Shown in pieces: positions 43,935 through 53,580 of a stretch of 64,000 bases of DNA. Both the position numbers and the translations under genes were made by a program. This DNA comes from Bacteriovorax sp. Seq25_V (GTDB taxonomy: Bacteria > Bdellovibrionota > Bacteriovoracia > Bacteriovoracales > Bacteriovoracaceae). The stretch is taken from the NCBI RefSeq assembly GCF_000447795.1, contig NZ_AUNI01000017.1:124001-188000 (forward strand), given 5' to 3'. A model generated the notes under the pieces. That model saw only the letters and a program-made list of their open reading frames with translations, had not been told where the DNA came from and did no database searches. Position 1 is the first letter of the stretch, and each line of letters opens with the position of its first letter.

Positions 43935-46589
43935 ATGAATCACGAACTGGCGAAAACTTACGAACCAAAAGATGTAGAACAAAAGTGGTATCAAGTTTGG
44001 GAAAAAGGTAATTACTTTGCCCCACGAAAAGGTAAAAAAGCTGAGAGCTTCTGCATTATCGTCCCTCCTCCAAACGTCACAGGAAAACTGCATGCTGGTC
44101 ATGCTCTCGATATTACAACACAAGATGCTCTAATTCGTTTCAAAAGAATGAAGGGTTTTCAAACTCTTTTTCAACCAGGTCTCGATCACGCAGGTATTGC
44201 AACTCAATCAAAAGTTGAACAACTTGTTTGGGACGAAAGTAAAAAGACAAGACATGATTTTACTCGTGAAGAATTTCTAGAAAAGATCTGGGCGTGGAAG
44301 AACGAATACGGTGATTTTATCATCAACCAACAAAAGGCCATGGGAGCATCAGCAGACTGGTCAAGACTTATGTTTACAATGGACCCAGAAGCGAATGAAG
44401 CCGTTAGAAAAGCATTCGTTACAATGTACAATGAAAAACTGATTTATCAATCAGACTATATCATCAATTGGGATCCTGTTTTACAATCAGCAATCTCAGA
44501 TGCTGAAGTTGATCACAAAGAAGTTCAAGGAGCCTTTTATCATATCCACTATAAAGTAAAGGGAGAAGACACTCTTCTTGAAGTTGCAACGACAAGACCT
44601 GAGACTCTACTTGGAGATACTGCCGTCGCTGTTAATCCAAATGATGAAAGATTCTCACACCTAATTGGTAAAACTGCGATCGTTCCAATTTGTAATCGTG
44701 AAGTGCCAATCATTGGCGACGAGCACGTTGATATGGAAAAAGGAACTGGTTGCCTTAAAGTTACACCTGGTCACGACTTCAATGACTTTGAAATTGGAAA
44801 GAGACATAATCTTCCAATCATCAATATTTTAAACAAAGATGGAACTCTTAACGAAACAGCTCTTGAGTTCCAAGGTCTTACTTGCAAGAAAGCCAGAAAG
44901 CTTGTGGTTGAAAAACTGGAAGAGCTAGGACAGTTTGTAAAAGAAGAGAAACATGTACATCAAGTTGGGCATGGAGAAAGATCTGGTGCTGTTATTGAGC
45001 CACTTGTTTCAAAACAGTGGTTTGTTGATGTCAAAGATATGGCGAAAGAAGCCGTTGATGCTGTTGAAACTGACAAGACTGTTTTCTACCCTAAAGGATG
45101 GGAGAACACATACTTCTCTTGGATGAGAGAACCAAAGAACTGGTGTATTTCAAGACAACTTTGGTGGGGACATAGAATCCCAGTATTCACTTGTACAACA
45201 TGTCAGCATGAATGGGCAGATGAAGAACTCGCGCCAGCAGCATGTCCAAAATGTTCTGCAACAACTCTAGAACAAGATCCAGATGTACTGGATACATGGT
45301 TCTCGTCTGGTTTATGGCCAATGTCGACACTTGGATGGCCAAATAAAGAAAGAATGATCGAAAGACAATTTAAGGACTTCTATCCAAACTCAGTTCTTGT
45401 AACTGGTTTTGATATCATCTTCTTCTGGGTAGCAAGAATGATGATGATGGGACTTAAATTTGAAAATCAAATTCCATTCGATAAAGTTTATATTCACGCC
45501 ATTGTAAGAGATAAGCTTGGAAGAAAAATGAGTAAATCTCTTAATAACGGAATTGATCCAATTGATATGATCGAGCAGTATGGTGCTGATGCTTTTAGAT
45601 TCACTCTAGCAGCTGGCTCTGGTTACAACAGAAATATCAATCTCGATCCAGAAAGAATTGGTGGCTATAGAAACTTCATCAATAAAATTTGGAATGCTTA
45701 TAGATTTATTCAACCACACCTTGAGGCCGGTTCGAATGAGCTTCCAACAAACCTTGACTCTGAAGAGAAATGGATCCTATCTGAGCTTAACGACACTGCT
45801 AAGATCATGAATGAATCGATTGAAGAGTTTAGATTTGATGACTCTTGCCAGGCTATTTACTCTTTTGTTTATGACAGCTTCTGCTCTTGGTTTATTGAGC
45901 TTTCAAAAAATATTCTAAGTGGTAATGATCAAGCGGCAAGAGCAAAGAGAGTAACGGTACTTAAATACTGTTTTAAGAAAATTGTAGCTCTTCTCCACCC
46001 AGTAACTCCGTACATCACAGAGGAGCTATGGACGCACTTAAAAGATGAAAGCGAAGACTTACTGATCATCCAAGAATACCCAGAGTTTGATACTGCCCTT
46101 CACTTCCCTCTTGAACAAGAGCGTATGAATAAGCTTATTGAAATTGTTTCAAATACAAGATTCTTAAGGCAATCTGTTAACATCAAGCCAAAGGAAGAGA
46201 TTTCACTAAACCTATTTACTGACGATCAAGATGTTGTCGCATTTATTAATGAGTCAATGACTGGTGTTAAAGAGCTTACAAGATCTAAAGAAGTAATCAT
46301 TAAGCCAAGATCAGCTGATAAGCCTGGTAAAGCTATTGTTAAAGCAACTGCGCATACTGAAATCTTTATACCACTTGAAGGTGTTATTGATCTTTCAGAG
46401 CAGGTTTCAAGACTTGAGAAAGAACTTTCTAAAGTTGAGAAAGAGTACGACAAAGTTGCTAAAAAACTTAATAACGAAAAGTTCATGGCAAATGCTCCTC
46501 AGGAAGTTAGAAATGAAGTTCAAGGCAAGGCCTCAGAGTTTGAAGCCCAAATGAACTCAATCAAAGAAAATATTCAAATGTTCAAATAA
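43935..46589 (+). CDS. valS: Valyl-tRNA synthetase
   Basis: 884 residues. Class I synthetase: PPPNVTGKLHAGHALD contains the HIGH-type motif, GRKMSKSLNNGIDP is the KMSKS loop, GDTAVAVNPNDERF belongs to the editing domain, and the C-terminal coiled-coil arm (SEQVSRLEKELSKVEKEYDK) is characteristic of ValRS. A zinc-type cysteine set CTTCQHEW...CPKCSATT lies in the insert. I see no T-box upstream. Full length. Confidence 0.97.
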   Translation: MNHELAKTYEPKDVEQKWYQVWEKGNYFAPRKGKKAESFCIIVPPPNVTGKLHAGHALDITTQDALIRFKRMKGFQTLFQPGLDHAGIATQSKVEQLVWDESKKTRHDFTREEFLEKIWAWKNEYGDFIINQQKAMGASADWSRLMFTMDPEANEAVRKAFVTMYNEKLIYQSDYIINWDPVLQSAISDAEVDHKEVQGAFYHIHYKVKGEDTLLEVATTRPETLLGDTAVAVNPNDERFSHLIGKTAIVPICNREVPIIGDEHVDMEKGTGCLKVTPGHDFNDFEIGKRHNLPIINILNKDGTLNETALEFQGLTCKKARKLVVEKLEELGQFVKEEKHVHQVGHGERSGAVIEPLVSKQWFVDVKDMAKEAVDAVETDKTVFYPKGWENTYFSWMREPKNWCISRQLWWGHRIPVFTCTTCQHEWADEELAPAACPKCSATTLEQDPDVLDTWFSSGLWPMSTLGWPNKERMIERQFKDFYPNSVLVTGFDIIFFWVARMMMMGLKFENQIPFDKVYIHAIVRDKLGRKMSKSLNNGIDPIDMIEQYGADAFRFTLAAGSGYNRNINLDPERIGGYRNFINKIWNAYRFIQPHLEAGSNELPTNLDSEEKWILSELNDTAKIMNESIEEFRFDDSCQAIYSFVYDSFCSWFIELSKNILSGNDQAARAKRVTVLKYCFKKIVALLHPVTPYITEELWTHLKDESEDLLIIQEYPEFDTALHFPLEQERMNKLIEIVSNTRFLRQSVNIKPKEEISLNLFTDDQDVVAFINESMTGVKELTRSKEVIIKPRSADKPGKAIVKATAHTEIFIPLEGVIDLSEQVSRLEKELSKVEKEYDKVAKKLNNEKFMANAPQEVRNEVQGKASEFEAQMNSIKENIQMFK

Positions 46590-46597
46590 TTTTTTTA

Positions 46598-46632
46598 AAG
46601 CTATCAGTTTACAAAATGTAGACTGGTAGCTT
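46598..46632 (+). terminator. Probable valS terminator hairpin
   Basis: AAGCTATCAGT (46598-46608) pairs with ACTGGTAGCTT (46622-46632), 11 bp with one non-canonical pair and a 13-base loop, 9 bases after the valS stop. A run of six T lies before the stem rather than after it; CTTTC follows. Weak as an intrinsic terminator on the plus strand. Confidence 0.45.
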
Positions 46633-46780
46633 CTTTCAAATCTTATCCACAAACTTTCCTAAAAATTACGAATACTTGTAAGTAATTGTCAGTTTTAATC
46701 GCAAGAAAATATCTATAGTATTTAAGTACAACATTTTTTTGAATTGAGGACGGATTCTCTCTTAAAATCAAGGATGATTT

Positions 46781-46861
46781 ATGTATCATTTACACGGAAG
46801 TGAATGGTTATGTATGGCGTATGCCCTAAAACCTTCGCGTCTATGGGCATACGTCATATAA
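46781..46861 (+). CDS. Possible 26-residue peptide with overlapping hairpin
   Basis: ATG 46781 has AAGGA 8-9 bases upstream and opens 26 codons (MYHLHGSEWLC...RLWAYVI) with two Trp. Codons 11-26 coincide with a long hairpin: 46813-46826 pairs with 46845-46858 over 14 bp, the one odd pair being G-U in plus-strand RNA but A-C in minus-strand RNA. That suggests the plus strand is the functional RNA. There is no plus-strand gene close downstream to be attenuated, so it may be a small RNA or peptide. The rest of 46633-46780 shows nothing recognisable. Confidence 0.25.
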   Translation: MYHLHGSEWLCMAYALKPSRLWAYVI

Positions 46862-46894
46862 ACCTCTCGACAAAATTTCAAATAAAATTATTTT

Positions 46895-47434
46895 TTACAA
46901 CTCAAAGCAGATAAGATCTTCTTGTAACGTGCGGTCTCCGACTTCTATCATTTGAGACTTGATAAATTCACCACCTTGCCTAAGGTAGAAATCACGAAAT
47001 GGATTAGCTGCTAAAACACAGACATAAAAAGCTTTAATTCCATGTTTTTTAAACTCACTTTTAACAGCATCAAGAAGTGCTTTACCGATACCTTGCCCAT
47101 GATATTTTTTTAACAGATATAAGGCATAGACTTCGCCCTCAATCCCGTGCTCATGTTCTCTTGCTATACCGTAATCGCAAAAGCCAATAACATCACCATC
47201 ACTACCTGTAATCACGAAGGTACCGGACTTCTTCTCTTTGCGCGGGATAAAGCGGGCCCACATTTGTGCACGATCGGAGTATTTCAATGAATAAAGATAA
47301 CTTTCTGAAACGATATTTTTATAGGTTTCCCACCAGCTATCAACGTGAACCCTGGCAAGACTAATGATATCCTCGAAGGTAGCTTGTCGAATTTTAGAGG
47401 TATCAATGGATGGTGGTATTTGGTCAGACCTCAT
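46895..47434 (-). CDS. GNAT-family N-acetyltransferase
   Basis: 179 residues. The acetyl-CoA-binding motif A region is clear: VYALYLLKKYHGQGIGKALL (about residues 99-118), with the preceding strand and the later VLAANPFRDFYLRQGGEF. N-terminal IRQATFEDIISLARVHVDSW is typical of the subfamily. Substrate unknown. It stands alone. Confidence 0.88.
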   Translation of the reverse strand: MRSDQIPPSIDTSKIRQATFEDIISLARVHVDSWWETYKNIVSESYLYSLKYSDRAQMWARFIPRKEKKSGTFVITGSDGDVIGFCDYGIAREHEHGIEGEVYALYLLKKYHGQGIGKALLDAVKSEFKKHGIKAFYVCVLAANPFRDFYLRQGGEFIKSQMIEVGDRTLQEDLICFEL

Positions 47435-47488
47435 ACTATAAGGTTATCAATATTCCTTATTTGAGACAAGAGGGTAAATATCAGTTAT

Positions 47489-48445
47489 CTACGAAGGTTC
47501 AAGTCTTAGAGAATAGAAGTTTATAATATAATCATAGACTTCAGATATAACTCGCAGATTTTTAACCTCATCAATTCCATATTGTACTAAATCAATACCT
47601 TCATATTTAAGAATCATCAATGAGCTATCCACGTAACCACAAGGAGAAAGATTAAAACCCATTTCCTTAACCAGTAGGGCTCGACATCCTTTGAGATGAG
47701 CTAGTTGTGTAAAGAGTAGATTTGAAGAGATAAAAAGATCGAAAGTCTCTAGTTTTGAGATAATTTCATCTTCATGCGACTGAAAAAACAAGCCCATTGC
47801 TTTCAATTTTTTAATAATTTCTCGATCATCTTCTTCTAAAGCTTCTTCTAAATGAGCTGGAACATAGAAGTATTTCTCAACTTCATCAAAGGTTGAAACC
47901 AAAGCTTCAATTCTCTCCAGGTAAAGTTCCTCATTAAAACGAGTTAAGTCCACACAGATTTTTTGATATTCTTTCTTTGTATCTGCTATCATCTTGATTG
48001 GTTTTGAATTTTTTAATTCTTCAACAAACTTTAGCACTGATAATTTCTTCTCGTCAGGAAATAGTCCTGAAAATGACTCCATTGAATGAGTATAGAAGTA
48101 GCTTTTAGGTCCGCCTGCAAGACCAATACGCTTCTTTGCTTTAAATGCCAGTCCAATAAAGGCTGAATGAAAGTCATTCACGTAGTCAATAAAATAATCA
48201 ACATTGAAGACGTCATGAAGATTAGCTGCAAAATGATGTACTCCAAAAACGCTCTTCTCTTTCTCTTCAGGAATATTAAAAATATTGATCCTTTCCTTAA
48301 ACCAGAAAGAATTATAAACACTCTTTTCATCGAGAATTAAATTTACTCGATTATCATTTTGAATTGTCACAATAGTCTCTAAAAGTGGTAATATCGCAAC
48401 CATCTCTTCTTCTGTACCATGTAGTCTAATCAAAAAATTAAGCAT
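47489..48445 (-). CDS. GT9-like heptosyltransferase-family protein (divergent)
   Basis: 318 residues from ATG 48445, which overlaps the previous stop in ATGCTTAA. Start MLNFLIRLHGTEEEMVAILP resembles the beginning of GT9 heptosyltransferases (normally with a GDVVLTTP-like loop, here altered). RIGLAGGPKSYFYTHSM and C-terminal FDLFISSNLLFTQLAHLKGC correspond to the acceptor and ADP-sugar half-domains. The altered N-terminal loop makes activity uncertain. Probably LPS core or related glycan assembly, coupled to the EI24 protein. Confidence 0.55.
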   Translation of the reverse strand: MLNFLIRLHGTEEEMVAILPLLETIVTIQNDNRVNLILDEKSVYNSFWFKERINIFNIPEEKEKSVFGVHHFAANLHDVFNVDYFIDYVNDFHSAFIGLAFKAKKRIGLAGGPKSYFYTHSMESFSGLFPDEKKLSVLKFVEELKNSKPIKMIADTKKEYQKICVDLTRFNEELYLERIEALVSTFDEVEKYFYVPAHLEEALEEDDREIIKKLKAMGLFFQSHEDEIISKLETFDLFISSNLLFTQLAHLKGCRALLVKEMGFNLSPCGYVDSSLMILKYEGIDLVQYGIDEVKNLRVISEVYDYIINFYSLRLEPS

Positions 48446-49145
48446 TCTTCTGATCCAATTCACAGTATATCACTGTGAAGAACACCACCGCAAAAGGCAG
48501 AAAAAATAAGTTTAAAACGGGTATCGAAATCAAAAACATAAATAAGATTCCTCCAAGAAGGTAGGATAAAAATCCATGTCTCATATTTTGAAAACAAAGT
48601 CCAAATTCCAAATTATTTCTACTCCAAGAGTAGTCGATAAATGATATTGCGAGAATAAGGGCCCCTAGTAAGAAACTCACTGGAGGAAAGATAAAACCAA
48701 TAATGATGTTGATAACTGATAAAAATATTACAAATGCAACTTTCTTTGCTTCGTTTTTAAAAACTTTTGGAAGCCCCTTCCAAAAGCCTTCTGAGTCCTT
48801 TGTTTCAATTGATGGTCGATAGATTTTCTCTACTCTTGAGCTAATTAAATCATTAAATGGAGCTGCAATAACGGATACGAAAATAAAGAATGTCCAATTT
48901 ACTAAAACTGCGAACATTATAGAAATTAATGAAAAAAGCAATGTACTGACCCAACCCTCAACTTGGAACTTTTCAGCAAGATACTGCTCTCCTAATTTGA
49001 AAAGGTCTCCAAAAATATAACTTCCTAAGAAGTAATAACAAATAAACCCAATAACAACTGGGATAACACTAATCATGATAATTTTCTTATCCGATTTCAT
49101 AATGTCTAAGGACTTAAAAAATAAATATGGAACTTTTAAAAACAT
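48438..49145 (-). CDS. EI24/CysZ-family membrane protein
   Basis: 235 residues from ATG 49145 (AGAGGAG just upstream; TTG 49157 overlapping the previous stop is an alternative). Four or more membrane segments; the family phrase FFIFVSVIAAPFNDLISSRVEKIY after the second helix and FIDYSWSRNNLEFGLCFQNM later are diagnostic for EI24. CysZ members carry sulfate, but no cys genes are near, so the substrate is unknown. Confidence 0.85.
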   Translation of the reverse strand: MFLKVPYLFFKSLDIMKSDKKIIMISVIPVVIGFICYYFLGSYIFGDLFKLGEQYLAEKFQVEGWVSTLLFSLISIMFAVLVNWTFFIFVSVIAAPFNDLISSRVEKIYRPSIETKDSEGFWKGLPKVFKNEAKKVAFVIFLSVINIIIGFIFPPVSFLLGALILAISFIDYSWSRNNLEFGLCFQNMRHGFLSYLLGGILFMFLISIPVLNLFFLPFAVVFFTVIYCELDQKNA

Positions 49146-49153
49146 ATCTCCTC

Positions 49154-49546
49154 TCAAATTATAAATTTAAATCTTTCTAGTTTCGTAAAGTCTTCAAAAT
49201 TTGGCTTATCAGGAATAGCTTTAACAATCTCTTTTAGCTTGCCCCACTGTAATTTATCTTCCAAGACTTTTGACTCGACGTAATTATTCTCTATAAAATC
49301 AATCTTTCTCTTCGCTTTATTTATCATACCGCTGGCACCTGCCATATTGCGATCTTCGAGATGATAAAGTGATGTCGCAATTTGAATAACAACCCAAAAA
49401 ACATATCGAGCGTTATCCCCAATATGATCCATCCACAAATCTTCGACCTCTTCATGGCATAACCAGTAATCACCACTATTAAAAAGCTTCAGTCCTGGTA
49501 TCAGTAAGTCATAATGCTCTTGCGTAAATCGGCCAAATTCTTCCAT
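49154..49546 (-). CDS. DUF309 family protein
   Basis: 130 residues from ATG 49546 (GTG 49555 is also in frame). DUF309 signature: LFNSGDYWLCHEEVEDLWMD, with the H-E-x2-E motif, followed by a YVFWVVIQIATSLYHLEDRN helix and GASGMINKAKRKI. A small helical protein of unknown biochemical role. First gene of a three-gene operon with the EI24 and GT9-like genes. Confidence 0.85.
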   Translation of the reverse strand: MEEFGRFTQEHYDLLIPGLKLFNSGDYWLCHEEVEDLWMDHIGDNARYVFWVVIQIATSLYHLEDRNMAGASGMINKAKRKIDFIENNYVESKVLEDKLQWGKLKEIVKAIPDKPNFEDFTKLERFKFII

Positions 49547-49723
49547 TGCTCTCACTTATATTTACTATTTTACAGGAACACCTACTTTTCGGTGTTCCTG
49601 ATATAAATCTTAATGCTTTAACCTTAATATTTTCAGAGACTTAAGTCCACTAAATGACGCATCTTTGAATGACTAAACCACTTGAAAATTGATATTCTTC
49701 AGCTGCAAATTAGGAGTAAATTA

Positions 49724-50851
49724 ATGAATAAAGAATTAGTACCAGATTACTTAAAAGAACTGCAAACATATCAGGCCGGGAAGCCTATTGATGAAGTTGC
49801 GCGCGAGAAAGGCCTAACAAAAATTAGCAAACTTGCCAGCAACGAAAATCCACTTGGTCCATCTCCATTTGCAATTAGAGAAATGACAAAAGGTCTCTGG
49901 GACCTTCACCGCTATCCAGACATGCATGCTTTTGCACTCAAATCAAAACTTGCTGAAATGTATAACCTAAAAAGAGAAAATATTATTTTAGGAAATGGTT
50001 CCGAAGGAATCATGGGTTATATTGCTCGTGCTTTTTTAAGACCAGGTGATGAAGTTCTAACTTGTGAAAATACATTTATTGGTTTCTACATTCTTGCAAG
50101 ATCAGCAGGTGCAAAATTAAAACTTGTACCCCTTGATGACTCATACCGCTTTAATGTCGCAGCACTTGCTCAAAATATAACTGAGAATACAAAAGTTATC
50201 TATATTGCAAATCCAAATAATCCTACAGGTACTTATATCTCTAAAGAAGAATTCGATTTTCTTATGAGACACGTTCCAAAACATGTTCTCGTCATACTTG
50301 ATGAGGCATACTTTGAATTTGCTATTGGACAACAGGACTATCCAGATTCAATGGATTACCGTTACGATAACGTTCTAACTCTAAGAACATTTTCAAAGGC
50401 CTACGGACTCTCTGGAATCCGTGTAGGTTATGGATTTGCTCATGAAGAACTTATCTCGTACCTCACTAAAGTAAAACTTCCATTCGAACCAAACCTTATT
50501 GGGCAACTTGGAGCCGTTGGAGCTCTTGAAGATCAGCCACACCTTGAGAGAACTCTTAAAAATAACAACAAGAGATATGATGAACTATTTGCATATCTTA
50601 CTGAAAAAGGTTTTAAGCCAATTCCATCAGTTACTAATTTCGTGACAATTAAGACAGGAAGCTCTGAAGCGTCTGACCATCTCTTTCAAGCCCTACTTAA
50701 TCACGGTGTCATCATTCGTCCACTTAAGGCCAATGAGATGCCAGATTTTGTACGAATTAGTATTGGAACAAAAGAAGAAATGGGTCACTTCTATGAAGCC
50801 ATGGAAGCAATCATACCTGAATTTATGAAACTCTACGGGAGTCAATTATGA
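49724..50851 (+). CDS. HisC-family aminotransferase, probably aromatic
   Basis: 375 residues from ATG 49724 (AGGAG 7 bases upstream; the frame extends to 49682 without support). PLP fold-type I: ASNENPLGPSP, GNGSEGIMGYIARAFL, ANPNNPTGTYIS, DEAYFEFA, and RTFSKAYGLSGIRVGYG with the Schiff-base Lys. By sequence it is a histidinol-phosphate aminotransferase homologue, but it is coupled (ATGA) to a fumarylacetoacetase-like gene and a homogentisate dioxygenase gene, and no other his gene is near. I infer it transaminates tyrosine/phenylalanine as the first step of the pathway. Confidence 0.85.
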   Translation: MNKELVPDYLKELQTYQAGKPIDEVAREKGLTKISKLASNENPLGPSPFAIREMTKGLWDLHRYPDMHAFALKSKLAEMYNLKRENIILGNGSEGIMGYIARAFLRPGDEVLTCENTFIGFYILARSAGAKLKLVPLDDSYRFNVAALAQNITENTKVIYIANPNNPTGTYISKEEFDFLMRHVPKHVLVILDEAYFEFAIGQQDYPDSMDYRYDNVLTLRTFSKAYGLSGIRVGYGFAHEELISYLTKVKLPFEPNLIGQLGAVGALEDQPHLERTLKNNNKRYDELFAYLTEKGFKPIPSVTNFVTIKTGSSEASDHLFQALLNHGVIIRPLKANEMPDFVRISIGTKEEMGHFYEAMEAIIPEFMKLYGSQL

Positions 50852-51870
50852 AAATATGTCGCTATATCCACAACTCAAACATTCGCCCAGAACCACGCCT
50901 TGGTATTTTAACTGATGATGGTCGTGTGATTGATGCTAACTATGTTTGGGCCTGTGACTATGAAAGAGAAGGGAAGTACAATTTCTGGGAACGTGCTAAT
51001 TACACATGCCCTTCAAGTCTTTCTCAAATTTTAAAACTCAAAGATGATCCGATTGATTTTCTAAGTGAAACTTATGGACTTTTCCTATTCCTCGAAAAAG
51101 TTGGCGACCTTGAATTAAGAGATGGAACTCCAATCGTTTTTGATTTTGAAAATACAGGAGAGGTAAAACTATCATCCCCAATAGATAAGATTACAACTTA
51201 TCGAGACTTCTATGCACATGAAAAGCATGTTCAAAAAGGCTTCGAAAAGCGCGGAGAAAAAATTCCGGATGCATGGTACGAAATACCAGCCTACTACAAG
51301 GGACCAACTCATGGTTTTATTGGACCAGAAGAGGAAGTTCTCTGGCCAAGTTATACAAATATTCTCGACTACGAACTTGAGCTTGCTATGGTTGTAGGAA
51401 AAGAAGGAAAGAATATTAAACCTGAAGATGCAGCTTCTCACATTTTTGGCTTCACAATACTTAATGATATCTCAGCTCGAGATATTCAAAAGAAGGAAAT
51501 GGCAATCAGACTCGGACCAGCAAAAGGCAAGGACTTCTGTTCTGTTATTGGGCCTGTTATTGTTACTTTCGACGAATTTGACTTCATTGAGCCAAACTTA
51601 GAAATGAAAGCAATTGTAAACGGAGAAGAGTGGTCTCACGGCTTCTCGGGTGATTCGCATTTTTCATGGGCACAAATGATCACTCATGTTTCACAAGATG
51701 AGTGGGTACTGCCTGGTGATGTATTTGGAAGTGGAACAGTTGGTACAGGTTGTGGGCTCGAACTTGATAAGTGGATTCAGCCTGGAGATACGATTGAATT
51801 GCAAGTTGAAAAAATTGGAAACTTAATCAATAAAATTGGAAACAAGGGAAATGGTAATGGAAAATTTTAG
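50848..51870 (+). CDS. Fumarylacetoacetate hydrolase family protein
   Basis: 340 residues. FAH fold with the metal site in DYELELAMVVGKEGKNI (two Glu) and LNDISARDIQ (Asp), and RLGPAKGKDFCSVIGPVIV. The catalytic His region is YRDFYAHEKHVQKGF. Cleaves fumarylacetoacetate to fumarate and acetoacetate, the final step of tyrosine degradation. ATGA overlap with the aminotransferase and a 14-base overlap with the dioxygenase. The context makes the FAH assignment firmer than for a lone family member. Confidence 0.88.
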   Translation: MKICRYIHNSNIRPEPRLGILTDDGRVIDANYVWACDYEREGKYNFWERANYTCPSSLSQILKLKDDPIDFLSETYGLFLFLEKVGDLELRDGTPIVFDFENTGEVKLSSPIDKITTYRDFYAHEKHVQKGFEKRGEKIPDAWYEIPAYYKGPTHGFIGPEEEVLWPSYTNILDYELELAMVVGKEGKNIKPEDAASHIFGFTILNDISARDIQKKEMAIRLGPAKGKDFCSVIGPVIVTFDEFDFIEPNLEMKAIVNGEEWSHGFSGDSHFSWAQMITHVSQDEWVLPGDVFGSGTVGTGCGLELDKWIQPGDTIELQVEKIGNLINKIGNKGNGNGKF

Positions 51871-52945
51871 AGCTAGTGGAACATACACAAAGCAAGCTCA
51901 TGTGGATATCCCAGAAGGACTTTACGAAGAGGAGCATGGACGTAAGGGCTTCTTTGGAAGAGTAAGCCACCTTTATCATGAAAACCCACCAGTTAATTGG
52001 ACTAATATTGAAGGTGAGCTTAAGCCGAGGGCATTACCTCCTCTATTTTCTCATAATGATATCAAAGAAGGCTATAAAGAGATTTTAAAGAATGCTGACT
52101 GCATTGTCAGTCTAGGCTACTTCACTAAAACAAAACGTATGTTTTTTAGGAATGCTGATTTTGATGAGCTTTTCTTTATCCATGATGGTTCAGGAAGAAT
52201 TGAATCAATCTACGGTCACCTTAATTTCTCTAAAGGTGATTACATCGTCATGCCTCGTGGGACAACATATAAATTTTTCTATGAAACAAAGTCAAAAATT
52301 CTTAAGATAGAATCAGCATCTGAATTTGAAGAGCCATCAAGGGGAATTCTCGGACCAAACGCTCTTTATGATCAAACGGCAAAAGTTTATCCAGAAGCAG
52401 CAGTAGGCTCTGAAACAGATCTTGATGAGTATGTTGTAAGAATTAAAAGACTTGGAGAAATAACAAAAGTTACTTATCCATTTAATCCTCTTGATGTAAA
52501 GGGTTGGAAGGGTTCTGTATATCCATGGAAAATTTCTATCTATGACTACTGCCCTATTATGAGTCATCGTTATCATATTCCTCCATCTGGTCATACAACT
52601 TTTGTCGCAAAGAACTTTGTAATTTGTTCTTTCGTTGAGAGACCTCTTGAAGATAAGAAACATAAAGTATTGAAAGTCCCTTTCTATCATTCAAATATTG
52701 ATTACGATGAAGTTCTTTTCTATCACCAAGGTAATTTCTTTAGTCGTGATAATATCGATGCAGGAGCTTTAACTTTCCACCCACAAGGGATTCACCATGG
52801 GCCTCATCCAAAGGCTTTTAAAGCTGGTGATGACAAATTATACACTGATGAATACGCAGTAATGATCGACACGAGATACCCATTAAAACCAACAGAATGG
52901 TTTTCAAGTGTTGAAAATAAAAATTACTGGAAAAGCTGGATGTAG
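51857..52945 (+). CDS. hmgA: Homogentisate 1,2-dioxygenase
   Basis: 362 residues from ATG 51857 (AAGGG 8 bases upstream; ATG 51851 also possible). Cupin-type iron dioxygenase that opens the homogentisate ring to maleylacetoacetate. Visible signatures: GFFGRVSHLYHENPP at the N-terminus, KGDYIVMPRGTTYKF, PWKISIYDYCPIMSHRYHIP, and the iron-site region FHPQGIHHGPHPKAF. It is somewhat shorter than the mammalian enzyme. 4-hydroxyphenylpyruvate dioxygenase, the preceding enzyme, is not in this window. Confidence 0.9.
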   Translation: MENFRASGTYTKQAHVDIPEGLYEEEHGRKGFFGRVSHLYHENPPVNWTNIEGELKPRALPPLFSHNDIKEGYKEILKNADCIVSLGYFTKTKRMFFRNADFDELFFIHDGSGRIESIYGHLNFSKGDYIVMPRGTTYKFFYETKSKILKIESASEFEEPSRGILGPNALYDQTAKVYPEAAVGSETDLDEYVVRIKRLGEITKVTYPFNPLDVKGWKGSVYPWKISIYDYCPIMSHRYHIPPSGHTTFVAKNFVICSFVERPLEDKKHKVLKVPFYHSNIDYDEVLFYHQGNFFSRDNIDAGALTFHPQGIHHGPHPKAFKAGDDKLYTDEYAVMIDTRYPLKPTEWFSSVENKNYWKSWM

Positions 52946-52953
52946 GAGAAACG

Positions 52954-53580
52954 ATGCTAAGCTTTGATACAAATAAAACATTTCAAGAAAACTATAAATT
53001 CCTTATTGGCTCAATATTACCAAGACCAATAGCAGTTGTTTCGACAATAAATGAAGATGGAAGCAATAATGTTGCTCCTTTCTCTTTCTTTACAGCTGTT
53101 AGTGCCAAGCCAATGATCGTTGCTTTTTCTCCAATGATTAAAAGTTCGACAGGAGAAATGAAAGATACTCCAAGAAATATCTTTAGAGAGAAAGAGTTTG
53201 TGATTAGCTTTGTTACTGAAGATATCATTGCGAAAATTAACTCTTGTTCTCAAGAATTACCATATGGAGCAGATGAGTTTATTCACTCAGGGCTAACACC
53301 AATTGATTCAGAAATTGTAAAAGCCAAGCGAGTTAAAGAAAGCCCAATTCATTTTGAATGCATCTACAGAGATCATATTAGCTACGGTGACCAACCAGGA
53401 TGTGGTCAAATTATCACAGGTGAAGTTGTGAAAGTTCACATCAATGAAGAACTTTATGACCAAGGTAGAGTTAGCACAGACGCATTTAAACCGGTTGGTA
53501 GAGGTGCTGGAAATGACTGGATACTTTGTGACAATCGAGTTGAACTGGACAGGCTAATGGCCGCTCAAATCCAAAAATAG
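52954..53580 (+). CDS. Flavin reductase-like FMN-binding protein
   Basis: 208 residues. LIGSILPRPIAVVSTINEDG and NNVAPFSFFTAVSAKPMIVA are the hallmark of the flavin-reductase-like split beta-barrel. FREKEFVISFV and GCGQIITGEVVKVHI follow. Eight bases after the dioxygenase gene with AGGAG, so last of the homogentisate operon. It may reduce flavin or protect from quinonoid by-products; its exact role in the pathway is unknown. Confidence 0.85.
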   Translation: MLSFDTNKTFQENYKFLIGSILPRPIAVVSTINEDGSNNVAPFSFFTAVSAKPMIVAFSPMIKSSTGEMKDTPRNIFREKEFVISFVTEDIIAKINSCSQELPYGADEFIHSGLTPIDSEIVKAKRVKESPIHFECIYRDHISYGDQPGCGQIITGEVVKVHINEELYDQGRVSTDAFKPVGRGAGNDWILCDNRVELDRLMAAQIQK

